Assembly (NCBI GenBank): GCA_026991575.1
Contig: JALXBF010000183.1
Coordinates: 1 to 64,000 of the forward strand
Direction of reading: 5' to 3'
From: Planctomycetota bacterium
GTDB lineage: Bacteria; Planctomycetota; Planctomycetia; JALXBF01
Length of the DNA stretch: 64,000 bases
The notes below the pieces were generated by a model. That model was not told the origin of the DNA and made no database searches. It worked only from the letters and a program-made list of their open reading frames with translations. Below are positions 27,601 through 36,600 of this stretch, in pieces. The position numbers and the translations under genes were made by a program. How positions within the stretch are numbered: the first letter of the stretch is position 1; every line of letters starts with the position of its first letter.

Positions 27601-27980
27601 AGGATCCGATGGTCAGAGTCGACCTGATTGCCCATGAGCTCGTTGGCCGTGAACGTGGCATCCGGGTTATTGCCGGCGTTGCCGGCATTGGTTCTCCAGA
27701 CGGTGAAGAAGTCGCCCAGTGTGGGGTAGCTGGTCGACGGCTGGCCATCGAGCGGATGGTAGTGAAGCACGCCATCATCGTCATGCGTGTGCGGGTTGGC
27801 GATGATAGCCGTGTCAGTGACGCCGATGTCGGTCGGGATGGCGATGGGGGTATCGTTGACAAAAATGCTCAGGTGCTGGTGGACGTGGTCGCCGAGCTGG
27901 TAATCAGGACCGTGCAGCAGGACGCGGGCCTCAAGCTGTTCGAGCGTGGGTTGGACGCGACGATGACGCCGTCTGAGCAT
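24636..27980 (-). CDS. LEPRVLL-type surface protein with cyclophilin and cadherin-like domains
   Basis: A protein of 1114 residues. The N-terminus is Arg-rich followed by [12 protein letters not shown] (13-24), the planctomycete secretion/anchoring motif. Residues ~31-150 hold a His-rich domain ([30 protein letters not shown]) that could bind metal. Residues ~230-365 are a cyclophilin-type peptidyl-prolyl isomerase with [29 protein letters not shown] and QHTIFGQ; the Arg in FHRII is present. Several cadherin/Ig-like repeats follow ([26 protein letters not shown] with [14 protein letters not shown]). The C-terminus has two copies of a unit with VDGP-G-DGT-PGD and a DUF4114-type [16 protein letters not shown] 27980 is the start that puts the motif at the N-terminus. 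Confidence 0.85.
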   Translation of the reverse strand: MLRRRHRRVQPTLEQLEARVLLHGPDYQLGDHVHQHLSIFVNDTPIAIPTDIGVTDTAIIANPHTHDDDGVLHYHPLDGQPSTSYPTLGDFFTVWRTNAGNAGNNPDATFTANELMGNQVDSDHRILMYVNWAPNFDYDSYMLDDGDQIVLSYEVIPGPNDPFLQPIGNLTAASGKPLFVPLNATDPQGDALNYTVTTSDSRLQATVLRGDRLLRLDVSGTDDEGNPFAGTMLFYLFESLVPNTTGRIIQLVQSGFYDGLTFHRIIDDFMIQGGDPNGDGTGGSGVRFDDEFRPELTFTGFGQLAMANAGDDTNDSQFFITDTNLSLNMQASPSQLPPQHLNFQHTIFGQLVSGFDIYQKIITTPTDANDRPLSAVTITDASIVTDPGRGVLMLSPEDGFTGDVTVEVTVSDPQGNTDFRRFNVRVLADTVNDPPFLGPVSDQQTLEEQPVQFTVSATDLENDELTFVVRDPFTFQPSSAVDVSIVNNQDGTATITLTPREDVTGVVQLLVGVRDQTARSGLPLDHRNQFDTQRFLLTITPVNDAPTAQDLQVSTQSDEPVSVQLVGDDGDPDANQTLTYELVDQPAHGTISDFDPATGTLTYTPEAGFVGTDTFTYRVRDDGGTDNGGVDTSGIATVTVQVGPLPEAPSSVGLTEETDTGQSNVDGYTRHPRPVVRLQAAPGKQVHVKLNGTDIGLAREVSDGIYQLRLNPARHPLRLGVNELTAFVVDNGQQSPDAEPLQLVWAPDFSRTYVVPGDPGDETQLSFRLSHRIAAYANEVGVVVVDGPGGAIDGTRPGDEGYAEKLLRSDRRQTLFRPSDQVGATRTIRVPAGSHLVLYLIQNASVEQWLEANPDNRPGRGPLAFFSVPGANPDGVDHVRQTVDPYTGAGQYFWEDLFGGGDRDFNDMVVEVTPGGTLAPARGSVRAPGPAGGTARLRARLARPHDGNGEVTGEIGIFKVDGPDGTLDGTKPGDDGYLDKVANAARSVLFSSGAGPGARKTVTLDAGATYGFYYVVGGTFEEARQQNPDNDPSQQPFILLSFDEANPLSGEAFRWFEPERHGIPADRFATLNDDVFRLHAVDRVLEEGSEWLDSVLLEFTLVETAQPNQDVTTA

Positions 27981-28498
27981 GGATGATCTACTCCCGTACC
28001 GGCGAACGTGGTGTTGACCAGGGCGGTGCGCCGGCGCACCGTGCTTCCCCAGCCGTGTTGCCCTATGGCGACAGAGTGGCCCTGGAGGATGCGACTGTGA
28101 CAAGGCCTACTGGCCAGAGTCCGCGGGCTCTGCCGCTGTCGACCGTGCCGGCGGCGGACTCAGCCCAAAGGAGAGCACGCAACTCTTATGCCATGCCCGG
28201 CAAACTCCGGCCGTGCCGGTGGGATGCGACCGGTCGCGGGTCAGCGATCGCGGCCGACGTTCTGTACGCCAGCAGCACCGGCGACTGGACCACCAGCAAG
28301 GTGCATGTGGCTTCGTGCATGAGATGCTCCGGACGAGCGGCGGCGGCAGTGTTGGGGACTATGCGGTACTGGAGGCGGGCTTGCGCTGGCCACGCATGCA
28401 GCGGCCGGCTCGGCCTGGCCCGCTAACACGTGGCTCGACGCCTAGCCTGTTGCCGCGTGGCCCGGTAGCGCGTGTGCAAGAGCTCAGAGGGACGCTCG
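27981..28498. other. Intergenic, upstream of the surface-protein gene
   Basis: About 520 bases between the stop of the kinase gene (28499) and the start of the surface protein (27980), both on the minus strand. No convincing ORF, hairpin with T-run or repeat is seen. Confidence 0.5.
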
Positions 28499-30619
28499 TC
28501 AGTTGCTTTCGCGAGCCACAAGCACCTCCTGGATGACGCCTTCCAGGATCTGATCGCCGTGATGTTCGACGATTCGTTCGATCTGGTCGCGCGACAGGCC
28601 GGCCTGCTGCGCTTGACGGACCAAGTCCGCTGCCCGTGCAAAGTAGCGTTTCCTGGCGGCGGGGTCGTCGAGTTGCCGTGCCACGGATGCAAAGCAGCGG
28701 GCCGTCTCAATGAACCACTCCGGACTGACCGATCCGGGAGGGTAGCGCTGCAGGAGGGCAAGGGCTCTTTCGGCGTCGGCTAGCGCGGCATCGAGGTTGC
28801 GCACCGAGGTTTTCGATGTGCTGTAGACCAGCGAGCGTGCGATGTACGCGTAGAACTGGGTCGGATCCAGCTCGATCGCTCGGGTGTATTCGGCTACGGC
28901 TTCAGCATCGCGGTCCATGCTTGCCAGCGCAGCGCCTATGTAGTAGTGGGCGATGGCGGGGTTCTCGTAGCCGAGCTCTAGCGCCTTTCGCATCGCCTCA
29001 ACCGCCTTCGCATAGTCCTGCGCACTGTAAGCCTCGGCACCGCGGGCGAACCACTCCGGGGCCGTCTGCGGCTCGTCCTGCTTGAGGCCGTACCATGTGG
29101 CCAGCCCAATTGCTGCCACGGTTGCCGCACCCACTGCAGACAGCGCCAGCCGCCGTCGGTTCCGCCACAAGAACCGCTTGCTACGCAGAAGTGGGCTACG
29201 GCGTGGGTAGCCGGGAATGATTCGGTCGGCCAGGAACTCATCCAGCGCTGAGACAAGCTCCTCGGCCGTGCTGAGCCGGTGTTCGGGGTCGGCGGCCAGA
29301 CACTTTAATAGCAAATAGTCCAGGTCGGGGGGCACAGCCGGGTTACGGCGGCGGAGCGGCTCGGGTCGGCGCAGACGGCTGTCCAGCAGGGTCGCCAGTA
29401 GCCGGTCGCGGTCGTCGATTGGCTCTGGCGTGCCAAAGGGTAGGGCCCCCGTCAGTAGTTCGTAGAACGTAGCTGCCAAACTGAACAGATCTGATCGCGG
29501 GCCGACGCCGGGCCGCTCCGCTGCAGGCGCCTCGCGCCCGCGGCGCAGTGCCTCGATCTGCTCGGGCGGCATGTACGGCAACGTGCCACCGATCACCAGC
29601 GTCTGATGGCCGTCGTCCATGAGGTTGGTCCACGAGAGGTTGAAGTCGACCAGGAGAGGTTGCCCGTCTGCGGTAATCAGGAGGTTGGAAGGCTTCAGGT
29701 CCAGGTGCAGGATGTTCCTCTTGTGGGCATGGCCCAGGGCCGAGGCGGCGTGGCGCATGAGCCAGGCGGTGGCGTAGACGAAATCACGCTCGGCCGGGAA
29801 CCGGTCCGTCCAAGAGGGCACGTGGCTGGGGGCAGGCAAGTCCTTAAGCCGAGCTTCCGCGCCGGTCAGCCAGGCTGATGCGGTACGCGGAAAACGATTG
29901 CCACCGGCCCACGCGGTTGCGACTGTGGCCATCGACACGGCCGCCTGGTAGGGCATGCAGATTGCGGTCAGCCCGGTCGCTTCATCACGGTGGACGCTGT
30001 AGATTGGGACAATGTTCGGATGGGCCAGCCGCGCGAGCGTCTCGTGTTCGTGTGTTGGCCCGGAGGTGATCTTCACGACCACGAGCCGGTTGGCCAAGGA
30101 GCTTTGCCGAGCCAGGTACACGCGGGCGAATGCCCCCTGGCCGAGCAGCTTCACGAGTTCAAAGTCGAGGAACCGCTCACCGGGTTCCGGCAGCCATGAT
30201 CCCGATCGGGCCAACCAGGACAAGGCCGATGGGTTGCTGGCCAGCATGCTGTGCAGGCAGAACAGACGGGCGAGCGAGTTCTGCAGCGACGGGAAGCGTT
30301 GGGCGTAATCATCCAGGCCTGGCGTCTCACCCCGTGCCTTCCGGGCACAGTACTCGGCGTAGACAAGGTCTGCCAGCAGCTCGGGGTCTTCGCGCAAAAC
30401 AGGGAACCGCTCCAGGTACTGCTCCAGCCGTACCGGTTCGCCGTGGGCAATGCGTTCGCGCAGTTCCCGGGCCACCGCACCCGCCAGGGTGGCAGCCGAT
30501 GGCGATGGCGTGCGGGCTAGTAGCTCCGAAAGCCGCTCCCGGACGGGCGTTGCCGACCAGCTATCGGACGTCCTGACCGATTGGCCCGAACGCCTACTTG
30601 CGTCACTCGGCTGCATCAC
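28499..30619 (-). CDS. Transmembrane Ser/Thr protein kinase with TPR tail
   Basis: A protein of 706 residues. Residues 1-145 are the planctomycete kinase N-terminal region (LEQYLERFPVLREDPELLADLVY). The kinase domain runs from ~150 to 480: glycine loop GQGAFARVYLA (160-170), K183 in VVVKIT, catalytic loop HLDLKPSNLL (305-314), DFN at 325-327 in place of DFG, PPE at 351-353, and DLFSLAATFYELLTG. HLD and DFN replace HRD and DFG, so it is a non-RD kinase with an altered metal-binding motif. A membrane helix lies near 484-510, followed by three or four TPR repeats (AVEAMRKALELGYENPAIAH). The start overlaps the sigma-factor stop by 17 bases. Confidence 0.9.
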   Translation of the reverse strand: MMQPSDASRRSGQSVRTSDSWSATPVRERLSELLARTPSPSAATLAGAVARELRERIAHGEPVRLEQYLERFPVLREDPELLADLVYAEYCARKARGETPGLDDYAQRFPSLQNSLARLFCLHSMLASNPSALSWLARSGSWLPEPGERFLDFELVKLLGQGAFARVYLARQSSLANRLVVVKITSGPTHEHETLARLAHPNIVPIYSVHRDEATGLTAICMPYQAAVSMATVATAWAGGNRFPRTASAWLTGAEARLKDLPAPSHVPSWTDRFPAERDFVYATAWLMRHAASALGHAHKRNILHLDLKPSNLLITADGQPLLVDFNLSWTNLMDDGHQTLVIGGTLPYMPPEQIEALRRGREAPAAERPGVGPRSDLFSLAATFYELLTGALPFGTPEPIDDRDRLLATLLDSRLRRPEPLRRRNPAVPPDLDYLLLKCLAADPEHRLSTAEELVSALDEFLADRIIPGYPRRSPLLRSKRFLWRNRRRLALSAVGAATVAAIGLATWYGLKQDEPQTAPEWFARGAEAYSAQDYAKAVEAMRKALELGYENPAIAHYYIGAALASMDRDAEAVAEYTRAIELDPTQFYAYIARSLVYSTSKTSVRNLDAALADAERALALLQRYPPGSVSPEWFIETARCFASVARQLDDPAARKRYFARAADLVRQAQQAGLSRDQIERIVEHHGDQILEGVIQEVLVARESN

Positions 30620-31202
30620 GTTGCTGCTTCAGTTCCTGCTGAGCGGAGCTAACCACACGCCGAGCGGTTCGCTCATCTAGCCCGAGTTGCTCGGCAATCT
30701 CTACAAAGGTGTATCCCTGTGCTCGCAGCATCAGGATCTGCCGGTGTACCTGCTTGCGCCGTCGTAACAGCTGCTCGAATTCCTCGCGGGCTGCCACGAC
30801 ACGGCTCGGCGTCGGATCGGCTGCGTCCAGTGCAGGGCCCGTCTGTTCCTCGTCTCCATCGACCGGAACCTCCAGTTCCATGTTTTTTTTCTGGCTCCCC
30901 AGGTGGCGACGGACCTCGTCGATCACCTTGCCACGGGCTACCACCGCCAGGAACTGAGCGAACCGTTCCGGGCTTGCAAAGTCGACCTCGCCCCGGGCTA
31001 GCTTGCCAAAGACATCCCCCCACACCGACTGGACAAAATCCATCGAGTCAAACCGGGTGCGAAGGCGATCGGGCAGCTTCATCCGTACGATCCGCCGTAC
31101 GTGTGGCTCAAATTGCGCCACCAACTCCTTGGCCGCTTCCTCATCGCCCTGCCGTGCCTTTTCGATGAGTCGTTGCAGAATCTCCCGGTTCGGCCCGCTC
31201 AT
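30603..31202 (-). CDS. ECF-type sigma factor (kinase-linked planctomycete group)
   Basis: A protein of 199 residues. Region 2 spans ~10-100 (LVAQFEPHVRRIVRMKLP, FDSMDFVQSVWGDVF, FLAVVARGKVIDEVRRHL). A polar linker of ~35 residues follows, then region 4 with a helix-turn-helix (AQGYTFVEIAEQLGLDERTARRVV). ATG 31202 has GGAGG ten bases upstream. It is translationally coupled to the kinase (17-base overlap), the usual arrangement of planctomycete ECF sigma factors whose activity is thought to be set by kinases rather than anti-sigma factors. The linker contains a run of eight A on the coding strand (plus-strand 30883-30890). Confidence 0.88.
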   Translation of the reverse strand: MSGPNREILQRLIEKARQGDEEAAKELVAQFEPHVRRIVRMKLPDRLRTRFDSMDFVQSVWGDVFGKLARGEVDFASPERFAQFLAVVARGKVIDEVRRHLGSQKKNMELEVPVDGDEEQTGPALDAADPTPSRVVAAREEFEQLLRRRKQVHRQILMLRAQGYTFVEIAEQLGLDERTARRVVSSAQQELKQQRDAAE

Positions 31203-31549
31203 GCACGCCCAACCTCCGGTACTTCGCCAACGTGCCGCTTCCACCCCGAAACTCATCCCTTAGTGTACCAGAACAGCCGACACGGTTCGAAGGGGCCGGC
31301 AACACGGCACGCTGGCAAATTAGCCAAGCCCTACTGGCCGCACCGGCAGCAGCAACGATGCCGACTGCGGCAACAGGTGTCGGACGCGCGACGTAGAGCA
31401 GGGGGGCCAGACCGGGCGCAACAGCAGCGGCCGGAGCCGACGCTCCGGCCGCCGCTCGGGCGGGTCGTGAGGCGGCGGTTGGTGTGGTTGCTATGGTGCG
31501 ACGTCAGACCGCTCACGACCCGTAGCTCGACACGCCAGGCGGGCGCGTG
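31203..31549. other. Intergenic, upstream of the sigma-kinase operon
   Basis: About 350 bases between the small surface protein stop (31550) and the sigma-factor start. It contains a perfect GC-rich inverted repeat (31427-31452, listed separately). No gene is supported. Confidence 0.5.
31427..31452. repeat. Perfect 11-bp inverted repeat
   Basis: GCGGCCGGAGC (31427-31437), loop CGAC, GCTCCGGCCGC (31442-31452). It lies about 100 bases past the stop of the minus-strand small gene. No T-run follows on either strand, so it may be a 3' stabilising hairpin or a protein-binding palindrome rather than a classic terminator. Confidence 0.6.
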
Positions 31550-31789
31550 TTAGGGAGTGCTGGAGCCGCTGTCGCTCGTGCTGGTGTCGGTGCCGCCGTC
31601 CGTGGTCGAACTATCGCCGCTGTCACCGCCACCACTGCTGGGCGGCGGCGGAGGATCGGGCCACGGCATCGGATATGGCACCGCTCCCGGCAGAACGCGG
31701 CCACCGAGTTGCTCCATGTGCAGGAGTGGACGCTTGGGCCGCCGCACACGACTGCGGTCGCGGCCAAAGATCAAGTCGAATAAGGACAT
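31550..31789 (-). CDS. Small protein with LEPRVLL-like motif and Pro/Ser/Asp-rich tail
   Basis: A protein of 79 residues: MSLFDLIFGRDRSRVRRP, then LLHMEQLGGRVLPG, which resembles the planctomycete LEPRVLL motif, then MPWPDPPPPP and a Gly/Asp/Ser/Thr-rich tail of low complexity. ATG 31789 follows a GGGGGG stretch that can serve as ribosome site. The hydrophilic tail suggests an exported or surface-exposed peptide. It lies divergent from the CARF-Lon candidate. No function is recognised; a chance ORF cannot be excluded. Confidence 0.5.
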   Translation of the reverse strand: MSLFDLIFGRDRSRVRRPKRPLLHMEQLGGRVLPGAVPYPMPWPDPPPPPSSGGGDSGDSSTTDGGTDTSTSDSGSSTP

Positions 31790-32247
31790 GTGAGTCCCCC
31801 CTAGAACGAACACACCAACAGACCGACATGCAGGGAACGTCTCTGGGGTCGAGCTGCAAACCGGCGCCGAGATGCAACCAGTCCCCCGTTCGGCCGGCGT
31901 CCGCGAATGACGTGCTTTTCACCGGCCACTGAAACGTACCATCTCCTTCGCCCCAGAGCGGCCGCGTCCGCAGAAATCACACCGCTACAACTGTGACGGC
32001 ACTTCCAACCGGACCCCAGGCACCCCGATCACTGCGGAAATCGCTCAAGTGGGTCGTCCGATTGACCCGCGGTCGCCAACCCCCGATCCTGTGATCCAGT
32101 CCACGATCCGGGCCGATCGCCTTCTCCCTCTTGCGTTAGCGGTATGCTGGATCCGGTCCCAGCGGGTCCCCCGCTCTCAAAGCGAGCGCGACGACCGGTG
32201 CGCTGCATGCGTCGTGTCGGATGGCTGGTACCAAGAAGGGATAAGTG
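31790..32247. other. Divergent intergenic region upstream of the CARF-Lon candidate
   Basis: About 460 bases between two divergent genes. It should hold both promoters. AAGGG lies about eight bases before the ATG at 32248. No palindromic operator or repeat is obvious. Confidence 0.5.
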
Positions 32248-33669
32248 ATGCTAACCGTAGATGACCGGACCGTGGCTTGCCTTCGGGAGCTCCACGGGGC
32301 GTACGAGGCGCAAGAGGCGACAGGAAAGACCCGGGGCTACATCGCTGCTCACGCCGTCTCGTTACTCGGCCCACTGTCGCCTTGGTGGCTCACCTTGCAT
32401 GCACTCCGTCTTGCTCGCGACGCCCGGCCCGATCTTGTCCCCGAGCGGTACCTGGATACCGCTGCTGAGCCGACCGGACAGCCGGGACTCTGCTTCACAC
32501 TGTTCGCCTGGTGTTGCGAGTTGAAGCCGGCGCCCGGTGACCAGACACTGCTGCGGCCATCCGTGGTGCTTCCGGTGCGCTGGCGCCGAGGCCATCGGCA
32601 CGATCGGACGCTGCCGGCGGGATTGCTGGACGTGGCCGACCGTGTTCGCCGCTTGATGAACGCGGATGATTTCGGGCTGACCTGGCCTGACCGGCTCACA
32701 GGCCTTGATGCATCCGGCCTGTCGGCCACAGCCGATTCCGCGTTCGTCGCACTTGCTGCCGGCCTGCTTCTGGCGAAACACTCCGGCGAGGGCCGACCCA
32801 ATCCAAGGGTCTGGGCGACCGGTGCCTGGGACGAGCAGGACCGGGAGGTGGACCGGGTCGAGCAGGTGGAAGCCAAGATCCAAACGTGCATCCAATTCGG
32901 AGCCGAACGGATCTTCGTGCCTGCTGACGACGCGCGGCGGGCACGACGCTACGTGCGTAAGTTGGCACGCGATCCGGACATCATCCAACCGCTTCCGGTA
33001 CAGGCCGACCTGGACCGAGTAGTCGGCACGGTTGCCGTCGAGTTCTGGCTGGAGCCTCCGGTGGATGCACGGCTCAATCTGCTCATCTCCTATTACAACT
33101 TCCTGGCACGCTACGGCCGACACCGCCTGACGGACTTTGCCCTGAAACGGCTCATCAATGCAAGGGCCCAGCGTTGCAGGGAGCGGTTACCTGAGAGCCT
33201 GAAGTTACTGCCAGATCGTAATCCGGTGCTCGTCACAACGCTCAGTCTGGCTCCCGACCTGATCGAGTTGGCACAGGCTGTGTTTCGGCCCAGGCACGTC
33301 GTGTTGATCTACCTGCCTCGGGACCCAGGGCCGCGCAAGCGCTATGGCAGGCTGATCGAGCAGTGGAAAAACCGGGTTTCGGTCGACGAGTACGCGTTCG
33401 AGCCAGACGATACGCAACGACCTGACCGCTGGGCTAAAGGCCTGTACGAGCACCTGACCACCAAGTTCGCGAACGCGCCGATCCTGGTCGACCACACGCC
33501 TGGGCCGAAGCCGGTATCTGTGGGACTGCTAGTGGCTGCGCCACCCGGCGTGCATCACATCTACTTGGACCACCGGTACACGGCTGACTCGGTGCCGGAG
33601 CCGTTGCCGGTGGGTTACGTGGATTTCTCTCAGTTCCTGGCAGGGCGAACCATCGGTGGCCGGCCCTAG
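32248..33669 (+). CDS. Candidate Lon-like protease fused to a C-terminal CARF domain
   Basis: A protein of 473 residues. Residues ~100-265 resemble a Lon (S16) proteolytic domain: ATADSAFVALAAGLLLA aligns with the GPSAGVAMLTA serine loop of LonA (nucleophile S164), and ATGAWDEQ... VEQVEAKIQTCIQFGAERIFVP aligns with the TGE...GGIKEKVLAAH-GMKRVLLP segment. The Lys (K210) falls two places after the LonA catalytic Lys, where Glu stands. Residues ~325-445 look like a CARF ligand-binding fold: NPVLVTTLSLAPDLIELAQ, VVLIYLPRD, and ILVDHTPGPKPVSVG, in place of the usual TGGTKxM. CARF domains bind cyclic oligoadenylate. ATG 32248 is preferred over the GTG three bases earlier. It is a single gene, 21 kb from the cmr operon. 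Confidence 0.6.
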   Translation: MLTVDDRTVACLRELHGAYEAQEATGKTRGYIAAHAVSLLGPLSPWWLTLHALRLARDARPDLVPERYLDTAAEPTGQPGLCFTLFAWCCELKPAPGDQTLLRPSVVLPVRWRRGHRHDRTLPAGLLDVADRVRRLMNADDFGLTWPDRLTGLDASGLSATADSAFVALAAGLLLAKHSGEGRPNPRVWATGAWDEQDREVDRVEQVEAKIQTCIQFGAERIFVPADDARRARRYVRKLARDPDIIQPLPVQADLDRVVGTVAVEFWLEPPVDARLNLLISYYNFLARYGRHRLTDFALKRLINARAQRCRERLPESLKLLPDRNPVLVTTLSLAPDLIELAQAVFRPRHVVLIYLPRDPGPRKRYGRLIEQWKNRVSVDEYAFEPDDTQRPDRWAKGLYEHLTTKFANAPILVDHTPGPKPVSVGLLVAAPPGVHHIYLDHRYTADSVPEPLPVGYVDFSQFLAGRTIGGRP

Positions 33670-33699
33670 CACGCCCCGAGGCAACCGGTCACTGCGCTG

Positions 33700-36600
33700 C
33701 TACAGGCTACCGAGCAAGTCGGCAATTGCCTCGTCGACCGTCAGCTCATAGTCACCGCGCTGGCCGGCATGCCCTTCGACCCGGACCCAATAGCGGCCGG
33801 CGGACAGCTCCAGCACCATGTCGTACCGGTAGGTGGGATCGGCGGCCTCTGCTGTGGCCAGCCGGCCCAGCACGCTGCCGTCGGCTGCAATCACGGTCAA
33901 GACCGAATCGAAGCCCAGCGTTCGGTTGTCGACCTTGATGCGATACGTCCCGTTCGCAGTGACCTCAAAGCTGAACATGTCCCGGTCGCGTGCCCGCTCG
34001 ATCCGTCCGGCGCCAATCCATAGCACCCGGGTGCCGAACGGCACACGTTCCATCCGTGTCGCGCGTGCGCGTGAGCCGGCATGGTCGTCGCGAGCGGGCT
34101 TCAGATACTGGGCCGATAGCACGTAATCACCCACTGTGTTACGCTGGCCGCGTACGAGAATTCGGTACTGCCGCCCTTGCCGGACGGTGAACTCCACATG
34201 GCTATCCAGCGTGCCACCATAGTTGCCGTTCCGGGCGACCGTGCGCTTTCCGAGTTTGACCACGATCATCGGGTCCAGCGGGCTCTGTGGTGTCGTCACG
34301 TCGATTGCCACGCGGCCATTCTTGACCGCTCGGAACGCATACCAGTCCCTGTCAGTCGGCTCCTCAATGCGGCTGCGTAGGACGACGGGCTCATCGCCGA
34401 CGGGCAACCGGTGTGCCTGACCCGGACGGTCACCGACATCGTCGGCCAATTCAGGGATCTCCGTACCGGCTCCGGCCGGAGGCGGATCGAAATTTCCAAC
34501 GACCGGTTCGGACCGGCGATCGCCAAAGCGGTAGAAAATATCCTGATCGACCAGCGGGATGCCGGGGGTACCGGTCGGAGGTGGTTCGAACTGGCCGTCA
34601 CGGTCAACGTCCAGGAACCATTCTGCCTCGCGCTCCTGTGGGTTGATCTTGAAGATGCCGATCTTCGCCTGGCCGCGCGCGTTCCAGTCTGCTGCTACAG
34701 GCCGCTTCCGTCCGCCCACCGGGGGCGATTCTGCGATGACCAGGTCGCCCGCGTTCCGCTGGAAGTTGTCATCCAGGTCGAGCAGCCACCGGTTTACTGG
34801 TGTTGTGCCCGGCTGGTACGTCCGGTACACACCGACATCGCCGTCGCCATCACCATCCCAATCCCCGGCAACCGGGTGGCCTGCCATGTTCGTGGCGATC
34901 TGCTCACCGGCATCCAGCGTCATGTTACCGTTCAGATCCAGCCACCATGTCTTGTTAAAGTACAGCCCCACTTCGTCCACGCCGTCGCCGTTCCAGTCCG
35001 CGGCGATCGGCTGCGCGTTGACGTTGCCGAAGGTGAAGACGGCATCGCCGCCGTCCAGTGTGCCGTTGCCGTTGACGTCCAGCTCGAACATGTACGTGCC
35101 AGCGCGCAGGCCGTAGACGCCGATTTCATCAAAGCCATCGCCGTCCCAGTCGCCCGTAACCGGCCAGTCTCCCGGCTGCCCGAATCGCCAGACGATGTCC
35201 CGATTCGTGGCGTCCCGGTTGTCCGGGTCAAAGATGCCGTTACCGTTGAGGTCTACGAACCAGAGCCTGTCGTTGAAGACGGCGATCTCGGGCCGTGAGT
35301 CTACGGTGAACCGCCCGACAAAATCTTCACCTGGCACGCCGTCGCCCGAAGGCAGCACCTCGGCAGCGGTTCCAGGGCCGGTCGCCTGCACATCGCCGTC
35401 CAACCGGTTACCAGCTCGATCCGCGAGGCGGTCCGTGATTGTCAGCGTGAAGCGGTCGTCGGGCAGAGGTGTGGCGAAGACCAGGCGAACGGTCGTGCGC
35501 GCGATGTCACCGGCAACGGTTGCGTCGAGAAACAGCACGTCTGTGATCAGGATATGCCCGTTGGCGTCGCCAACGAGGCGGTAGTTGCCGGGTGTCGTGG
35601 CCAGCACCGGGTTGACCGCCGGATACACGAAGCCCACCGCGCCGTTGACCCGCACCGGCTCATCCTCGAACGTGATGTCAATCGCTTGAGTCAGGGGCGT
35701 CGGGCCAAAGGTCGGGGCCAGCGGCTTGGGCGTGAAGACCGGCACGTTCGGCCCACCCGACAGCGGCACGTACTCGATGTTCGTCACCCGTGGCCCGCGG
35801 GTGTCCACGAAGATCTCCAGTGACTGCGGGCTACTAACGTTGCCGGCCAAGTCCTCGGCCGTGACGAAGATGGTCCGCAGGCCGTCCTGCGGGAAGTAGC
35901 TCGGGTCGTTCAGGTCGATTTCGGTGCGGAATTCCCAGAGTCCGCGCGGGAACTGATCAGACCCATCGGTCGGAACCGCGACCGTCTCACCGAGGAACAG
36001 GTCGCTGCCTGGGTCGAGCAGCCCGTCGCCGTTCAGGTCCGCATACACGCGCACGATGGCATTCGCTTCGGCAACACCCCACCAGGTCGGCGTCGTGTCG
36101 GCCGTGATTCTGTCGACGAACGTGTCCGGCTGATCAACGATGCCGGTGTCGGAATCCGGGTGCAGGCCATCATTCGCCACCGACGGCTCACCGAACGCAA
36201 CCGGCGGAGCAACCGTATCGACGAAGATCTCCAGCGACTCGCTTCTCGGACCGAATCCGCGACGTGTCGGATCGGCCGGGTCGGTCATTTCGACACGGGC
36301 AGAAATGAAATGGCTCCCGTCGGGCAGGTCGAGACCGGCTCCGTTGAGCGCGTTGTCGAAATCAAACACATAGACACCCGGAACCGCGCTCGGCTGGGCA
36401 AAGCCGACCGGTTCCTGTGGGTCGATGCCCGGCACCTGTGGGTCGCCCTCCACAAAGACCGCGACGCGATAGCCTGGGGTCGTGTCTGCCGGGTCAATCG
36501 ACGGGTTGAACGGAATCGGAATCACCTCATCCGGGGGATCTTGCGGGCCCGGATTGCCGGGCAGATCCTGCAGCAGGATGGCGTCGTCCAGGCGGAGGAC

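Noticed and set aside
30603..30890. Frameshift or broken sigma-factor gene at the A8 run
   Set aside because: The frame is intact through the run and both sigma domains are in the same frame.
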